From the NCBI GenBank assembly GCA_958450325.1, contig OY288242.1, positions 1,736,001-1,800,000 on the forward strand: a stretch of DNA of 64,000 nt, in the 5' to 3' direction. This DNA is from Agrostemma githago (Eukaryota; Streptophyta; Magnoliopsida; Caryophyllales; Caryophyllaceae). The first letter of the stretch is position 1, and the number at the start of each line of letters is the position of its first letter. Of the stretch, positions 31,124-44,200 are shown piece by piece. The position numbers and the translations under genes are program-made. The notes beneath the pieces were generated by a model that ran no database searches, had not been told where the DNA came from, and saw nothing but the letters and a program-made list of their open reading frames with translations.

Positions 31124-32212
31124 AGCGATGCATTGAGTGTGGTGGTTTAGATGCATTGTAAGCATGAGAAACATGAGTGAAACTTGAGAAAAGCAGCCAT
31201 TGAATGTGTGCAATTCCCATGGGGGCACTTAACAGTTCCCGAAACAGGGACAATTAGTTGATAACAATTCACGAAACAGGGGCAATTAAGAGCTTGGGGG
31301 ATTACTTGTCCCATAAGGTATCTGATTTCAATTGCAAAGGCTAACGGAAGATACAATTCCAAAAGTATAAAAAAGGGACTTATTTTCGAATGGAGCTCCC
31401 ACATTGCGCCACGTAACTGGGAGCGGTGCCTTCTTTTATAGTAAGAGGATTCGACGTACTAGGTCTAATTCCAACTTTTGGTTGAGTCACTCTCTCCGTT
31501 TTCTTGAATTAGCCTCGTGGACCTACTTTTCCCTCTCACAAAAAAATAAGAAGTGGGGGCTAGTAGTATCACAAAAAAATTGAGTAATTAAAACGGAGAT
31601 ATGAAAATAGTAACTCTCATATTTATGTTCTGTGGTTGTTATTCATAAAATTCAAAATTCTCGGTCTCTCATCGACCACACAATCGAGTAAAAAAAGTTG
31701 GAATTGGAAGTTATTGGGATTCCCAGCCTTTTAATCGGGATAAAAAAGTTGTTTCCGCTTCAACTACAAATTGTTGAGAGTAAAAAAAAACATTTGAATG
31801 TGCATTCCTGGTAGATGTGGCAAACAGATTGGGATGTGTCGTGTACGAATCCCTCAACTCAACACCGACTCATTTAAGTTTCATGTCAGGTTCATGTTGA
31901 CCCACTTACGAATCATTAAGCCATAATCCAAACTCATTAATTTTGTGTCGGTTTGGTGGCATGCCAAACCCACTTACATAAATGGGTTTCTGAATTGTCC
32001 TAAATCTGGGGGTGGGTTTGTTGGGCTAGTCGGAGCCCAGAGCCCAGACTAGAGTGCAAGGAACACAAAAGCAGGAGATTGATTTGATAGGGAGGGGAGC
32101 GCGGGAGTATTCATTTTCATCCCCTTTTGTATTTCTTCAGGTTTGAGAAGCCAGAGAAAGAGAGTAAAGTGAGAAAAGAGTAGAGAGAATCGAGAAGTGA
32201 GAGTATTGGAAA
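31124..32212. other. Intergenic region between the RPA70-like pseudogene and APC1
   Basis: Contains a half-MITE (CTCTCTCCGTTTTCTTGAATTAG type at 31489) related to the element at 44656-44750, and repetitive sequence around 31810-32040. The last 100 bases before 32213 are purine-rich GAGAAAGAG sequence, probably the APC1 5' UTR. No TATA box is evident there. Confidence 0.45.
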
Positions 32213-35200
32213 ATGAGTGTGGGCGAAAGAGAGCTGATAGTGGTGGGGGAATTCAAACCCATGGGACTCATCGCTGAAGCTCTCGATGGAGGAACACCGC
32301 CACCGCCGCCACCACCACCGGAAACCACCAGCAACAAATACGACTACTTCCTCTTCGATTCTGAGGTTATTAGACAACCTGCCAACTTCCACTCCGCCTC
32401 CGCCTCCTCCGCCGATCACGAGATTTTCATCCGCGGAAATAGGTTCTTTTTCTTTTGATTTTGTTCTTCATTTCATACTCCTACAGTACATAATTAGGGT
32501 TGCTTTTGCTGCTATTCCTTTGAAATGTGTCATGGAACCGAATCAACCAAAACCTCGACACCCAGAAATATTCCGTTGGACTTGGAGTGTGATTGCAACT
32601 TAGTTCTCATCATAACTAGCGACAAATATTCTACTCCCTCCGATTTCCTAGGTTCTTCCCTTTTCTTTTTTTGGTGGAAAATAAGGAAGGGAAAATGAGT
32701 CTTTTAAAAAAGAAGTAGAAGGAGAGAGAATTGGAAGAGTAAATGTGAACCACATATTGATAGCCCAAAAAGGAAAGAGGAAAAAGATCCAACTCAGCCC
32801 AAAAAGGAAATAGGGAAGATCATAGGAACTCGGAGGGAGTACTTTAGAAACTCGGGCAGAGATTCGAACCCGCGACCTTTTGTCACGTTGGTTCCATACC
32901 ATGTTATGGAACTAACTCAACAAAAACCTTAAGGCGATGTTGGAGGGCCAGAAATGTTTATATACTCTTACAAAATGTGTTCTACAGGATCATGTGGATA
33001 GCAGGATCACGAGTGTACAAGAGATTTACCCTCACCTCAACGGTTATTATGGTACACCCCATTCCATTCTTTTCAATGAGTAGATTGTTTTATGATTTTG
33101 AGTGTTATCACAAAGTTTTCGAGTTTTGTTGTAAACGACCTGAGCTTTAGTGTGAAGTTGTAGACCATTCTGAGGCAGCCTTTTCGTGCTTTCTACACAC
33201 GAGGTTGCCAATTGCCATAGGTGGTGAGAGCCTTGAAGGTACTGGGCTAATATTGTTGTACGACGTTCTAAGAGTGGAGCTTTTTCTATTGTTACATGTG
33301 TTGGTAGCAAAATTTGAACCTTCTTCTATAAGGCTTTTGTATTGTATGCTTCCCAATCTCTTCTTCAATCTCCCGCACATCAACAGTTACGTTCTGTGTG
33401 CTACATTCTCTAGTTGCTTTTCATTATCATGCAAATACCTACGCCTGATTTGACTTATGTTCCTTATTGACTTCAATTCCCAGGCGTGTTGGTGTCGTAT
33501 GGCTCACTCACCCGAGGCCCTACTTTGTGTATTACAAGTAGATGCGCTGACCATTTTTAACACATCTGGTAAGTAGATAAGTTGTACCCCTCTCGCTCTG
33601 AAACATTTAGGGATTGTCTTAAAAAAACCAACAACGATTGTATTTATATTCTATGGATCATTGGAAGAACTTCTTTCATTGTATCTCACCATTAACTTGG
33701 GTTAAGGAGAATTGAATCACTGGTGGCACGCAAGACGTGGGCAAACATTTCTGATTATAGTGTTTTTTTATCATTGCTGAAATCAGCATTGTTTTGTTGG
33801 CATTGTGCATATAAATGGAGTATTACATTTTTATTTATGCTGTAGGTGAGTTGAAGTCAATCCCGCTCCCTGGAATGATTACCTCGATATGGCCATTGCC
33901 CTTTGGTTTGCTTTTGCAGCAAGCGGCAGAGGGGAACCCTCCGTTATCTTCTAGCCCATTTTTAAGTGCTAGGGATATATCACTCTCAAGGAGAGAAGTT
34001 CACCTTAGCCCCCAACAATGCTTAGGGTTTCCAAGCACGAATAATATTGGCAAAGCAAGTTTAGCATCAGTCTCTTCACATCTCATTTTGAATGATCCGC
34101 TCGAAGAACCCCAGGTAATCTTGTTGTTGATGTCGTTCTCTCTTCCCGGGTTAGCAATCCATAATTTAAGTCGATTTTATTTCTTGTATTATACTTCCCA
34201 GCCAACATTTGTTGATGAAAGAGGTGAAGTACTGATGAAAGACTTCGATGAGAGAACAATTTGGAGCAGCGAACGCATTCCTTTAATTGCTTCCTATAAT
34301 AGAGGTTCCTACTATCCCGACTTTTCATTTTTGGCGGTAACTAAGAAATATGTGTTTGTTTTTACTGAATAATTATTTTTTGCTCGCTGCAGAGAAGATG
34401 CAACACTCTCTTTGGCTAGTAGAATGTGTGAACTCTCCTTTTAGACAAGAAACAAATTGTTTGAATTTCGATGGCACTGAATTGTTTCCAAAACAGTACT
34501 CATTCCAGAGGATCTGGCATGCAAAAGGTTCTCAAACAGCTGCCACCAAGGTATTTCTAATATGTTCTCTTTATCCCAGTCTTTAATCTTTCGTCAGCTA
34601 GAAGTTGAAATGTAACAGTCTGTACTGCTTTGATTTGATGTTTTACTGTTTGTCTTGTAAATTTGTGGGTTTGGAGGAATACCTATCCATGTAGCTTGTA
34701 CTGATTGAAACCTTTGAATATTTGAAGCTTTTCTCATCCTAGTCATTTTTTTGTGAAACTTTTCTGCTTTTGGGCATTTTTTTTAAAAACTGTCTGTTTT
34801 TGTTTGCTTGTTCCAGTCCCTTTATCCTTTTTCAATATAGTTAAATAGAAATACAAATATGTGGTCATTAGTTAATATCTGTTGCTAGAACTGGTACTCT
34901 GATGCTCTACATCCCTGTTGTCATTTAAGTAGGAAATTCGAAGTATCAATTTCCAGTAAATTTTCTGGAGCTGGTTATGTTTCGCTCACTGAGAAAGGAT
35001 GGAGATGTAGAAGATGAACTTTTTGTGATCAGTTTTTTGCTGACATAGTGTTGTCATCCAGGTTTTCCTGGCGACTGACGAAAATGCTGCTCCAATTATT
35101 TGTCTCCTTTTTCAAGAGCAGAAAAGTTTATTGTCCATGAGACTTCAAGTTGTTGAAAAGAATGACGATATACTTGTTGATATCAAAACAGAAATGAGTT

Positions 35201-38200
35201 GGAGCATACAAGCAGTTGCAGCTGAACCTGTCTCTGTATTTCATCCAAGGTTATACAGTATCTAAGACCCTAATGTCATGATTATATTTTTTTTCTCTTC
35301 ATTGTTTTGACTAAAAGTATTTTTCAGGGTAAAGGTTGGGGTGCTTCCGTCAGCAGACATTCTTGTTTTGGATTCTGAGAACACGATCTACCTTTACGTA
35401 TGTTGAATATTTTTTTTTATTGTTTGAAAATGATGATATTTTTTTGGGTATATTGGAATACAAAGATGTTCATCTGAGGACATGAATTAGTACAGAGCAT
35501 CTTAATGGAACAATCTAGCAAGCCAATGCTTTAGATCAGTGAACTAGTGCCCAGGAAAGACCTGATTTCTCCATAGAAGATGAGAGTATTCTGAATATTT
35601 GTTCTTGTAGGTCCCTAGTCGATCTTTACTGGATACTTTCAATTCTGTTGAAATTAAGCAGAGAACATGTGCATTTGTGTTACTCCGACTCTATGACACA
35701 ATATCGTGTCGGACACGCGTTGGGGGTGTCATATTTTGAGTGCAATTTTCATTTTTTTTGTCTAAAGTGAAGTATCAAGGTATTGTGTTGTGTCAGACAC
35801 ACGACATGACACCTAAGTGAAGTAATGACGTTCAATGACTAACAATGTTAGATTATCTTTTGTATATGGATGTCACCCCCTAGGATTCTTTCTGTGCATG
35901 GGAGCTGGGTCATTTAATTGATATTTACATTACTTGTCAACCAAAAAATTAGTAAACTAATACGAGTAGCATTTAAAAATATTTTCTTTATTTTGGCTAA
36001 TAAAAGTATGCATGAATGCATGATAATCCAGCGATATGCTATTTTAGTTTGTTTTTGTTTATACAAGGTTCTCTTATTTTGTACCTCGCCCTCAAAATTA
36101 TCTTCCCACATTTCCTTTGTAGTACTTGCGAATGATATGAAGTTCCTTGAGATTGGAGACGCTATGGCGTTGGATAGGGCAATGTGGAGGGAGAAAATTT
36201 GGGTTGTTGAGGATATTTGAGGACCATCCTTTTATTTATTTATTCTTAATTAATTTTATTTTTACTTACTATACTTTTCTTCTTTAACATGGAGTTTCTT
36301 TAAAAATTATTAGTGCTTTCAACTTTATTTTGAGCTTGAAACTATGTACTGTTTAGTACTCCATATTTTAGTATTGAACTTCCTATTATTGCTACTATCA
36401 TGATTTTGTTTGGAAACGACTTGACGATTTTGGATAATGATTCATGTTATTTGATCCCAAATCTTGTTGGGCCTAAGGCTCTGATCTTGTTGTGGTTATT
36501 CCTTTTTTAGTACTAAAAATGATGGATTTCCGTGTAAACTCTTATCACATCTTTCTACTTATTACTCCATATTATTTAACCATTTAATTTTTTTTCCGCG
36601 CAAAATAGAAGTGAGAAGATGACTTTGAGATGGAGGAAGTAATTAGGTGTCACCCTCTTCGTGTCCCTTTGGTATATGGCCTATCAGTACTTTAGATTTT
36701 GAAAATTTACTCCGTTTAAAAAAAAAAAAATCTTCTAACCCTCTGCATGAATTATGGTATTTTAGATAAAACATTAACCTCATGGTTAGACCTAGCAAAG
36801 CTGATCCGGCCAAAATAAATTGATCCGAAGTTGACACCCAAACTGAAGACCTGCTTTTGACCCGAATTGACCTATCCTAACCTGAAGTGACCTCAATGTT
36901 TATTAAAACATATGAACTGATGTCCTTAAAGAAGTTGAAAAAAACAAATGAAAATGACCTAGTCCGAACCCAATCCGGATGACCCATTTTCCAGGTCTAC
37001 GAGTAGTCATGGTCATATGGTGTAATAGGTATTAACATGCTTTTCCTTTCTTTTGTATAAACTGTTCATATTTTTTTTGGTTCCTCACTCAGTCACTCCC
37101 TTTCTTTATAGTTAGCTACTGATCCAGAGGAGTAAACACACAATTTTGTTTAACATGCTGTTTTTATTGCAATTGCAGTCGGGGAAGCAGTGCCTTTGTA
37201 AATATACTCTTTCCTCTCATTTAGACCAACACTGGCTTGAAGAAACAAAAAAATCTCCTGAGAACAGATCTACATATAATACAAAGATCATTGGACTGGC
37301 TGATGCTGTTGGGTCCAGGATAAATGTTATCTTAAGCAATGGACAGGTACATTTAAACTCATCGCTTCCTTCTCTGTTCCCTCACAACCGTTCTTCAATT
37401 TCTGGACTCTGCGTATAAAATTTATGAACATCCTTGCCACAAAAAAATCTTTCTCGTTGTAGTTGTAAAACCTAAAACTGATGCCAAAGGTTGCTTACAT
37501 ATTATGTTTGTTTCGATGTAATTACATATATAATAAAAGGGTCGGTTGCTTGGTTAGTGCTCTTTACCCTTGCGATCCTCTTCATTTCTCACTTTATCAC
37601 TACTAATTGGATCAATTCTAATTACTATGGTTTATTTTGATTGAAAATATCACCAATATGTTTGCAAAAAATGATTTTAAGAACTTGTATGCTTTGGTAG
37701 TAGAATTTTGTTTATGTGATTGATTTTATGCTACTGTAATGCTTGTTAGGTGATATTAGCTGTCAAAAACAACATGGTGCTGACATCCGATGCCTTTTCT
37801 TTTTTGCCAACTTTTTTTAATCATTTTTAGTCATTTTTTAATCATGTTAATCATTTAACATGGTTCTTTTTTGTTTTTTATTTATATTTTTCTTTTAAAG
37901 TGAGTAATTTCAGAACTTGGAAGGCCCAAACTCCTGAAATTGTTATTGAATGGTTTCAATTTTTCTCTATTCTGGAAATAATGAAAAGTCTACATTAATA
38001 TTTCACCAATTTTAAAAACGTTGAAAATTTATGTGAAAATAAGTGTCCATGATTATAAATTAAGACCATTAACATCGATACTTGACATGTTGTAAAGGTA
38101 TTGGTTATCATCACGACCCCAGGACCACATTTACAAGATTTTAAGGCGATATTGACTGCATTTAGTTAAATTGTCTGGGACAGCCAATACCGCTATCTTA

Positions 38201-41200
38201 ACGGAAAATTGAGATTGAGATTTGTTATATCTCTATTTGCCATCTCTCTCTGTTTGTCTGGCTGTGTATGCGCGTGTGTGTTGGGGTGGGGAGGAGGGTG
38301 GGGGTATCCCATGTCCATTGGAACTTATGCACGTTGTGTGTTGTGCTGATGTTGTTGATTGCACTCACTCACATTTATTCTTACAATCATTATTGCCTGT
38401 GTGCCGTGCTATTAATCTTGATCAGATGATAAGATGTGCATTACGAAGAGGTCCTTCATGTTCCTTGACAAATGACTGCATATTGGCAATGTCTGAAGGT
38501 CTTAGTTCTCCATTCTATAATCGTTTTCTGAAGCTTCTTTGGGGAAACTATGAGACTCCTGGTGTCTCACAAACTGACTCAAATGCTGATTCTGAGTGGG
38601 ATTGTTTTAGATCTATTATACTGCAACTGTGCGGAAGGTCTCAGTCTGTTTCACTGAAGGACTCAGTTCATGCACCTCACTCTGCATGGGAGTTCCTCAT
38701 TAATAGCGAGTTTCACAAGAACTACTGCACTCATAACTTCTTAACTGGAATGACAACTGCTGGATTAGATATGAAGCCCGAAACATATCACTTCTCGTTG
38801 CTCAGCAATGTGTTTAAACCGGAAGAGCTTTCCATGTTTTTGTCAGAGTGCTTGGATTCTTTGCATGCAGTATATGAAAATCTTAAACTGATCAATCTTC
38901 GAAAGCGGTATGTTGTATTCATTAATCAATGTTATTCAAGCTGAACACTCTGGATTTCTCGTGTATCTGCTTTTCTTGAACATGTATAACCTAAATATTC
39001 TTCCATGAGCAGTAAGTCTTTGTGACTACCTGACTATTTTCTTTTATAGTTTACCATATATTTATATGCATAACCTGAAAGCTAATGCTCTATTGGACTT
39101 TCAAAGATTTATGGGGTTCCTAATTCATCACATCTGTATGCATAATTCACCTCGGTTGGTTTGAGTATGTTTTTAGCCATCCAACTCGATTTCATTATTT
39201 TATGTTCTATAATTTTCCATTGTTAACTAGTTTTTGGAGACGTTTGCCGTTCCTCGTCGTTGTTATGTGGATGCTGTCTTCTGTCAAATGTGTCATACCA
39301 TAATGCTGATATCCCTGTCCTTCCCACTTAGCTTTTGAAGCGTGTAACTTCTAGTGGTTAGTTTCAATTGCTTTTGATTTGTAATTGGTAAGAGGTGATG
39401 ATAACCGTGAGGAAACAAGCCATTAAGAGATAGTTGGCAGCTGATTTTGTACGCCGTTGGTGTTATACATGTAAATTAAAATGTACGGAATAGTAAGATA
39501 TGCTGAAGTGGGGTGGATCATGATGTAGTAGTCTGTAAGCTTATCTTATGAACTGCATATTTTTTTTCCTGGGAATAGTTGCTCTGTGTGGGTTGAAATT
39601 TTGAATTGTTTTTCACAATATTTAACTGAAAAATATGAAGTAGACCATGCTTAATGGCCAGTGGGAGAATTGGTTTTCTAGCAAGTCAGGAATAGTCTAC
39701 ATTCTGATTTGAAATTAGTTTAAAATACAAGGATTTATCTATTGACTATAGGCTTCTCCTCAATAAAAATACTCGTAGCTTTTAGGCTTTGATGTTGCTG
39801 TATGATAAAGCCATCTCCTTTTGCTTAGAGGTGTAAGTGTCTAGCCTGTCTCAGTTTCTTTGCTGTTGCTTGCAGGGATTTGGAGCGTCTAGTCATTCTT
39901 TTATCTGAAACTGCCAACATTTTGGGAGAGGAGAGCTATGTTGACCATTATGTTCTTGATTTTCCTTTTCTTTCAAAAAATTTGAAAAGGTGTCAGCCGT
40001 CTCCTTCGTCACGATTTCCCCCAAGCTTGTACAGATGGCTTGAATGCTGTTTAGTGCACGGCCTCAATCTTACAAACATAAATGATATCCCGCCTCTTGT
40101 TCGTAACTGTGAAAACTCTGCTGTTAGCTGGTCGCGTAAATTGGTCTCATTCTATAGCTTATTCTCAGGTGCAAGTTGCATCGGAAAGAAGCTTTCTTCT
40201 GGTGTATTTTGTAACATTGCTTTAGGTTCTGCCTCAAACTCGGAGCAGAAAATGGTCCTGGCAATGGTTGGCGAAGGTTTTGGTCTGCAACAGCTCGATT
40301 TATTGCCTATTGGTGTTTCATTACCCCTGAGACATGTAAGCTAGTTTCTCAGGAACCTCGTTTATAAGCTCAGGATACTAAAATGAAGTTACCTCGAAAA
40401 CTTTTACCATTGCTCATAATACTAAAATGAAAGTGACAAAAGCTTCACAACACTATCCTTTTATTGGATTGGGTCGTTTTATCGACATGTATTAGCATCA
40501 AATTGTTTGTTTCGTTGATCAATTTCTTCATGTGTTGATGTGATTGTTCTTATTTGCCTTTTCTGTAGGTAATTGACAAGTGCCGGGAATCCCCTCCCAC
40601 AGGTTGGCCTGCTGCCGCATATGTTCTTCTTGGACGGGAAGATATGGCTTTGTCTAGCATATCATACCTTAACAAACATGAAGAGCCTGGAACTCAAACC
40701 AACAGGCATGTGATTTCAATGTCTGCACCATATGTGCTACAGCTACAACCAGTGACAGTTCCATCTACAATATCAGACACAATCGGAATGGACACATTAA
40801 AGTTTGAGGATGTAAATTCATCTGATGATTCTACCATTGATGGGATGGATCATTTATTCAACTCTAGTACTCAGTTGCGTTATGGTAGAGACCTACGTTT
40901 GAATGAGGTCAGTTTTTAGTTTTCACTGCCTTCTCTCCCGTTAGAACATGGTTCTGCTATCTCTCATCAGAGTGGAGCAGAAAGTCATAGAGACTTATAA
41001 ATGTCACATGATGAGTACAAGTTTTGCCTGAAACTCATTAATCTATACTGGGTGTTCATATGCCTATTTGACTAGCACATGAGTTAAACTAATTTTAGGC
41101 GTGAATTTAGAGTCCGTTGGGATTTTAGGCATGGGCTGGAACCTGGGGTAAGGGAGAAGACCAAAAGATTATCTTCCCAGGTGGATTTGCTTGAATTTCT

Positions 41201-44200
41201 AAGGAAGAAACACGGCGTGGGAGGGTGAGAGTGTGGCCCTTAAAGTTCAATGTCTAAGAACAACTCCGTATCCAATTTTTTTACTTGTTTGAGGATTTTC
41301 GAAGTTTTTTTTTTTTGTTTTTTTAAAAAAGAAACTACATTGTTCTACAAGTTTTCTCTTTGGTGATTACAAAGGCAGCCATATGTCAGCACAAAGGTAG
41401 ACAATCCGTTTGATTCCCCTTCCCTTTTTATGAATGTTACTTTTGTCTTTGTTAACTGATTGGTGATTATGTGTCGTTTCTGTTGTATGCCACAAGGTCT
41501 CACAAATTCATTTTTTCGCCACGAGTTTATGGATGCTGCTCTGCTGTCTTATAATTTTTTTTTCTCTTAATTGTACAGGTCAGGCGTCTTCTGTGTTCTG
41601 CAAGGCCTGTGGCAATTCAAACTTCTATAAATCACAGTGCATCAGATCAGGATTTGCAGCAGGTATAAATAGTTGAATAATTTCTTTAGCTCTTACCATG
41701 GGTAACTTACCAGTCTTTTGCCATTCATTGATTGCTTTTGAAACTATGGAGCAGTGTTATTTGGCCCATCATTCATTCTGTTTGCTGCATTTGGTTTTGA
41801 ACAGAATAACTTTAGGATATTTGTTTTATTACTGGCTTAGCTATTATTGGTTACTTTTTCTTTAAGCATCACAGTGTATAACCTCTCCAAATCCTCTCAA
41901 ATGATGACAAGGAGACAAAGCATGTTTATTTATTATTTATTTTTAAATCGCACGTAATTATTTGTTTGGAAGAACTTTTGTTTGTACCTTTTTTGATATA
42001 AAAGATGCATCGAACAATCTTCCCCACCTGGTAGTCAATGTGGCTTGCCTGAAACCTGTATAATCACAGAGCTCTGTCACTTTTGTTGGTTTGCTTCTTA
42101 ACTCTTACACCAAGTGATCGTAGACCAAAAGCTTATCAAGAATTATGATTCTGGCCATCTACACTCATTCCACCTCTTTATGTAATTTGAACTTTTTCTT
42201 AATAATAAACAGTTGGAGGAAGCATCTGCTTGTTGAATTTGATAAAGGGTTAAAGGCTGTGTATGTCTCACTCTCTAACATTACTATAGACGGGAGCCTT
42301 TGAGGCGTTGCTCCTATTTTTCATTTAGTAGTTGAGGGATGGAACTAATCTGTTTATGCTTTTTTTGGAATTTATGTAGGCTCAACTGTGGCAGTTTGCA
42401 CAAAGGACTACTGCTCTACCATTTGGTCGTGGAGCGTTTACTTTGGCTACTTCCTGTACACTTTTAACAGAGGTTCACAGTCTTTCAATTGGTGACATCT
42501 TTGGTGTCTATGATACAGCTATTGATGACCCATGAGGCTTGTTCAAATGACCGTGGCTTTTGAACTATTTTACCATAATAATCTGCCTTGCGACATCTAA
42601 CCCCCTCATCTTTAATCCTGTGCAGGCACTCACTGTACCAAAGCTTGTTTTGGCTGGACGCCTGCCTGCTCAACAAAATGCTACGGTAGGCTTGTTTTGA
42701 AATATATCTTTGATAAGCATACCTTGTCACAAAACCTAGGTTCTTTGTTGTGTTTGTTTTCTCTTCACTACCCCTTATCTAGGCTGGGTTGTTGATATCA
42801 GATAGAGATTTAGGAGTTTGACAGTGTTTTGTTGATCCCATATAAAGCGAGCCTAGTGGCACAGGCATCCGTGCTTTACTTTTTGTCAACATATTGTCTT
42901 GCTTTTAATGGAGTGTTCCATGTCAGGTGTGCTTCTAGTCGTATACTTGCCAAATGCGAAGTTGGTGTGAGGGGAAATGTATAAAGTGTTGTGGTTAACT
43001 TATAAAGTGGGCCTAAGGCACCTCTGCTTTACTTTTTGTCAACATCATGTCTTGCTTCTATTGGAGTGTTTAATGTCAGGTATATGCTTCTAGTCGCATG
43101 CTCGCCAAGTTGATGGGAGAGCAACTGTATAAAAATGTTGTTTTTAACTTGTTGGTGAATAACTGAATATTGATATATGTGCAATCTTGAGCCATGTCTT
43201 GCAAACTTTTTTTTTCCCCCTGAATTTATCTATGGCAGTTTTCTTATTATATCATGTCTTAACTTATATGTGGTCAATTTCTTGCATCTGAGAACATTGG
43301 TGTTTGGCTTACATGGTTTTGGTATCGTTAGAATTCTGGATGTTTTTCAAGCTGTCGATATTTTATTGTAATTACTAAGGTATAATGCTTTTATGTATGT
43401 GGTTATGAATTTGGAAATATCTGTGCATGTGGTCTTCTCAGCTGTCTTGTCTCTAAACTATATCTAAAGTATGATTTTCTTTAATAAATGTCCAAGTAAT
43501 TCAATCTTTGTATAGGTAAATTTAGATCCGAATATAAGGAATATTCAAGAGCTTCGTGCTTGGCCAGAGTTTCACAATGCAGTTGCTGCTGGACTAAGGC
43601 TTTCTCCATTCCAGGTTTATTTTGTTTTCTGGTACACTGAATTAATGATTTAATAGCGATTGTTGTCCTTTGTTTGTTTTGCTTTAGTACGGTGTTTGAG
43701 CTGTATATAAAGAAGTATATATTATGGTTTTGTTTTACGTTCAGGAAAAATTCATACATCTAAGATGTATGTGGACAAACAAAAATTCATAAGAATATGC
43801 ATCTGGTTATTCGCACTCATACATACAGTGGGAAATAATAGAGTTAGGGGAGTATTTCGAAACATTAAAATGACATATTTAAAGTAGCAACATTAGTATT
43901 TGATTTTGATTTTGAATTTAGGTCTTACTTACGTGTTACTCTTATGTGCCGCCTTAATACAGGGCAAAATGTCCCGGACCTGGATCAGATACAACCGGCC
44001 TGAAGAACCAAGTGCCACTCATGCGGGTCTTCTCCTTGCACTGGGTTTACATGGACACTTGACTGTTCTATCTATATCTGACATATTCCACTACTATAGC
44101 GAGGTTTGTTCAGTTTTCTGAGGTTTAGATAAATGTGGCTCAAACGTGATCTTTTTGTTTCTCTATCCTAAGTAGATATTTGCTCCAGACACCTCTTCGT

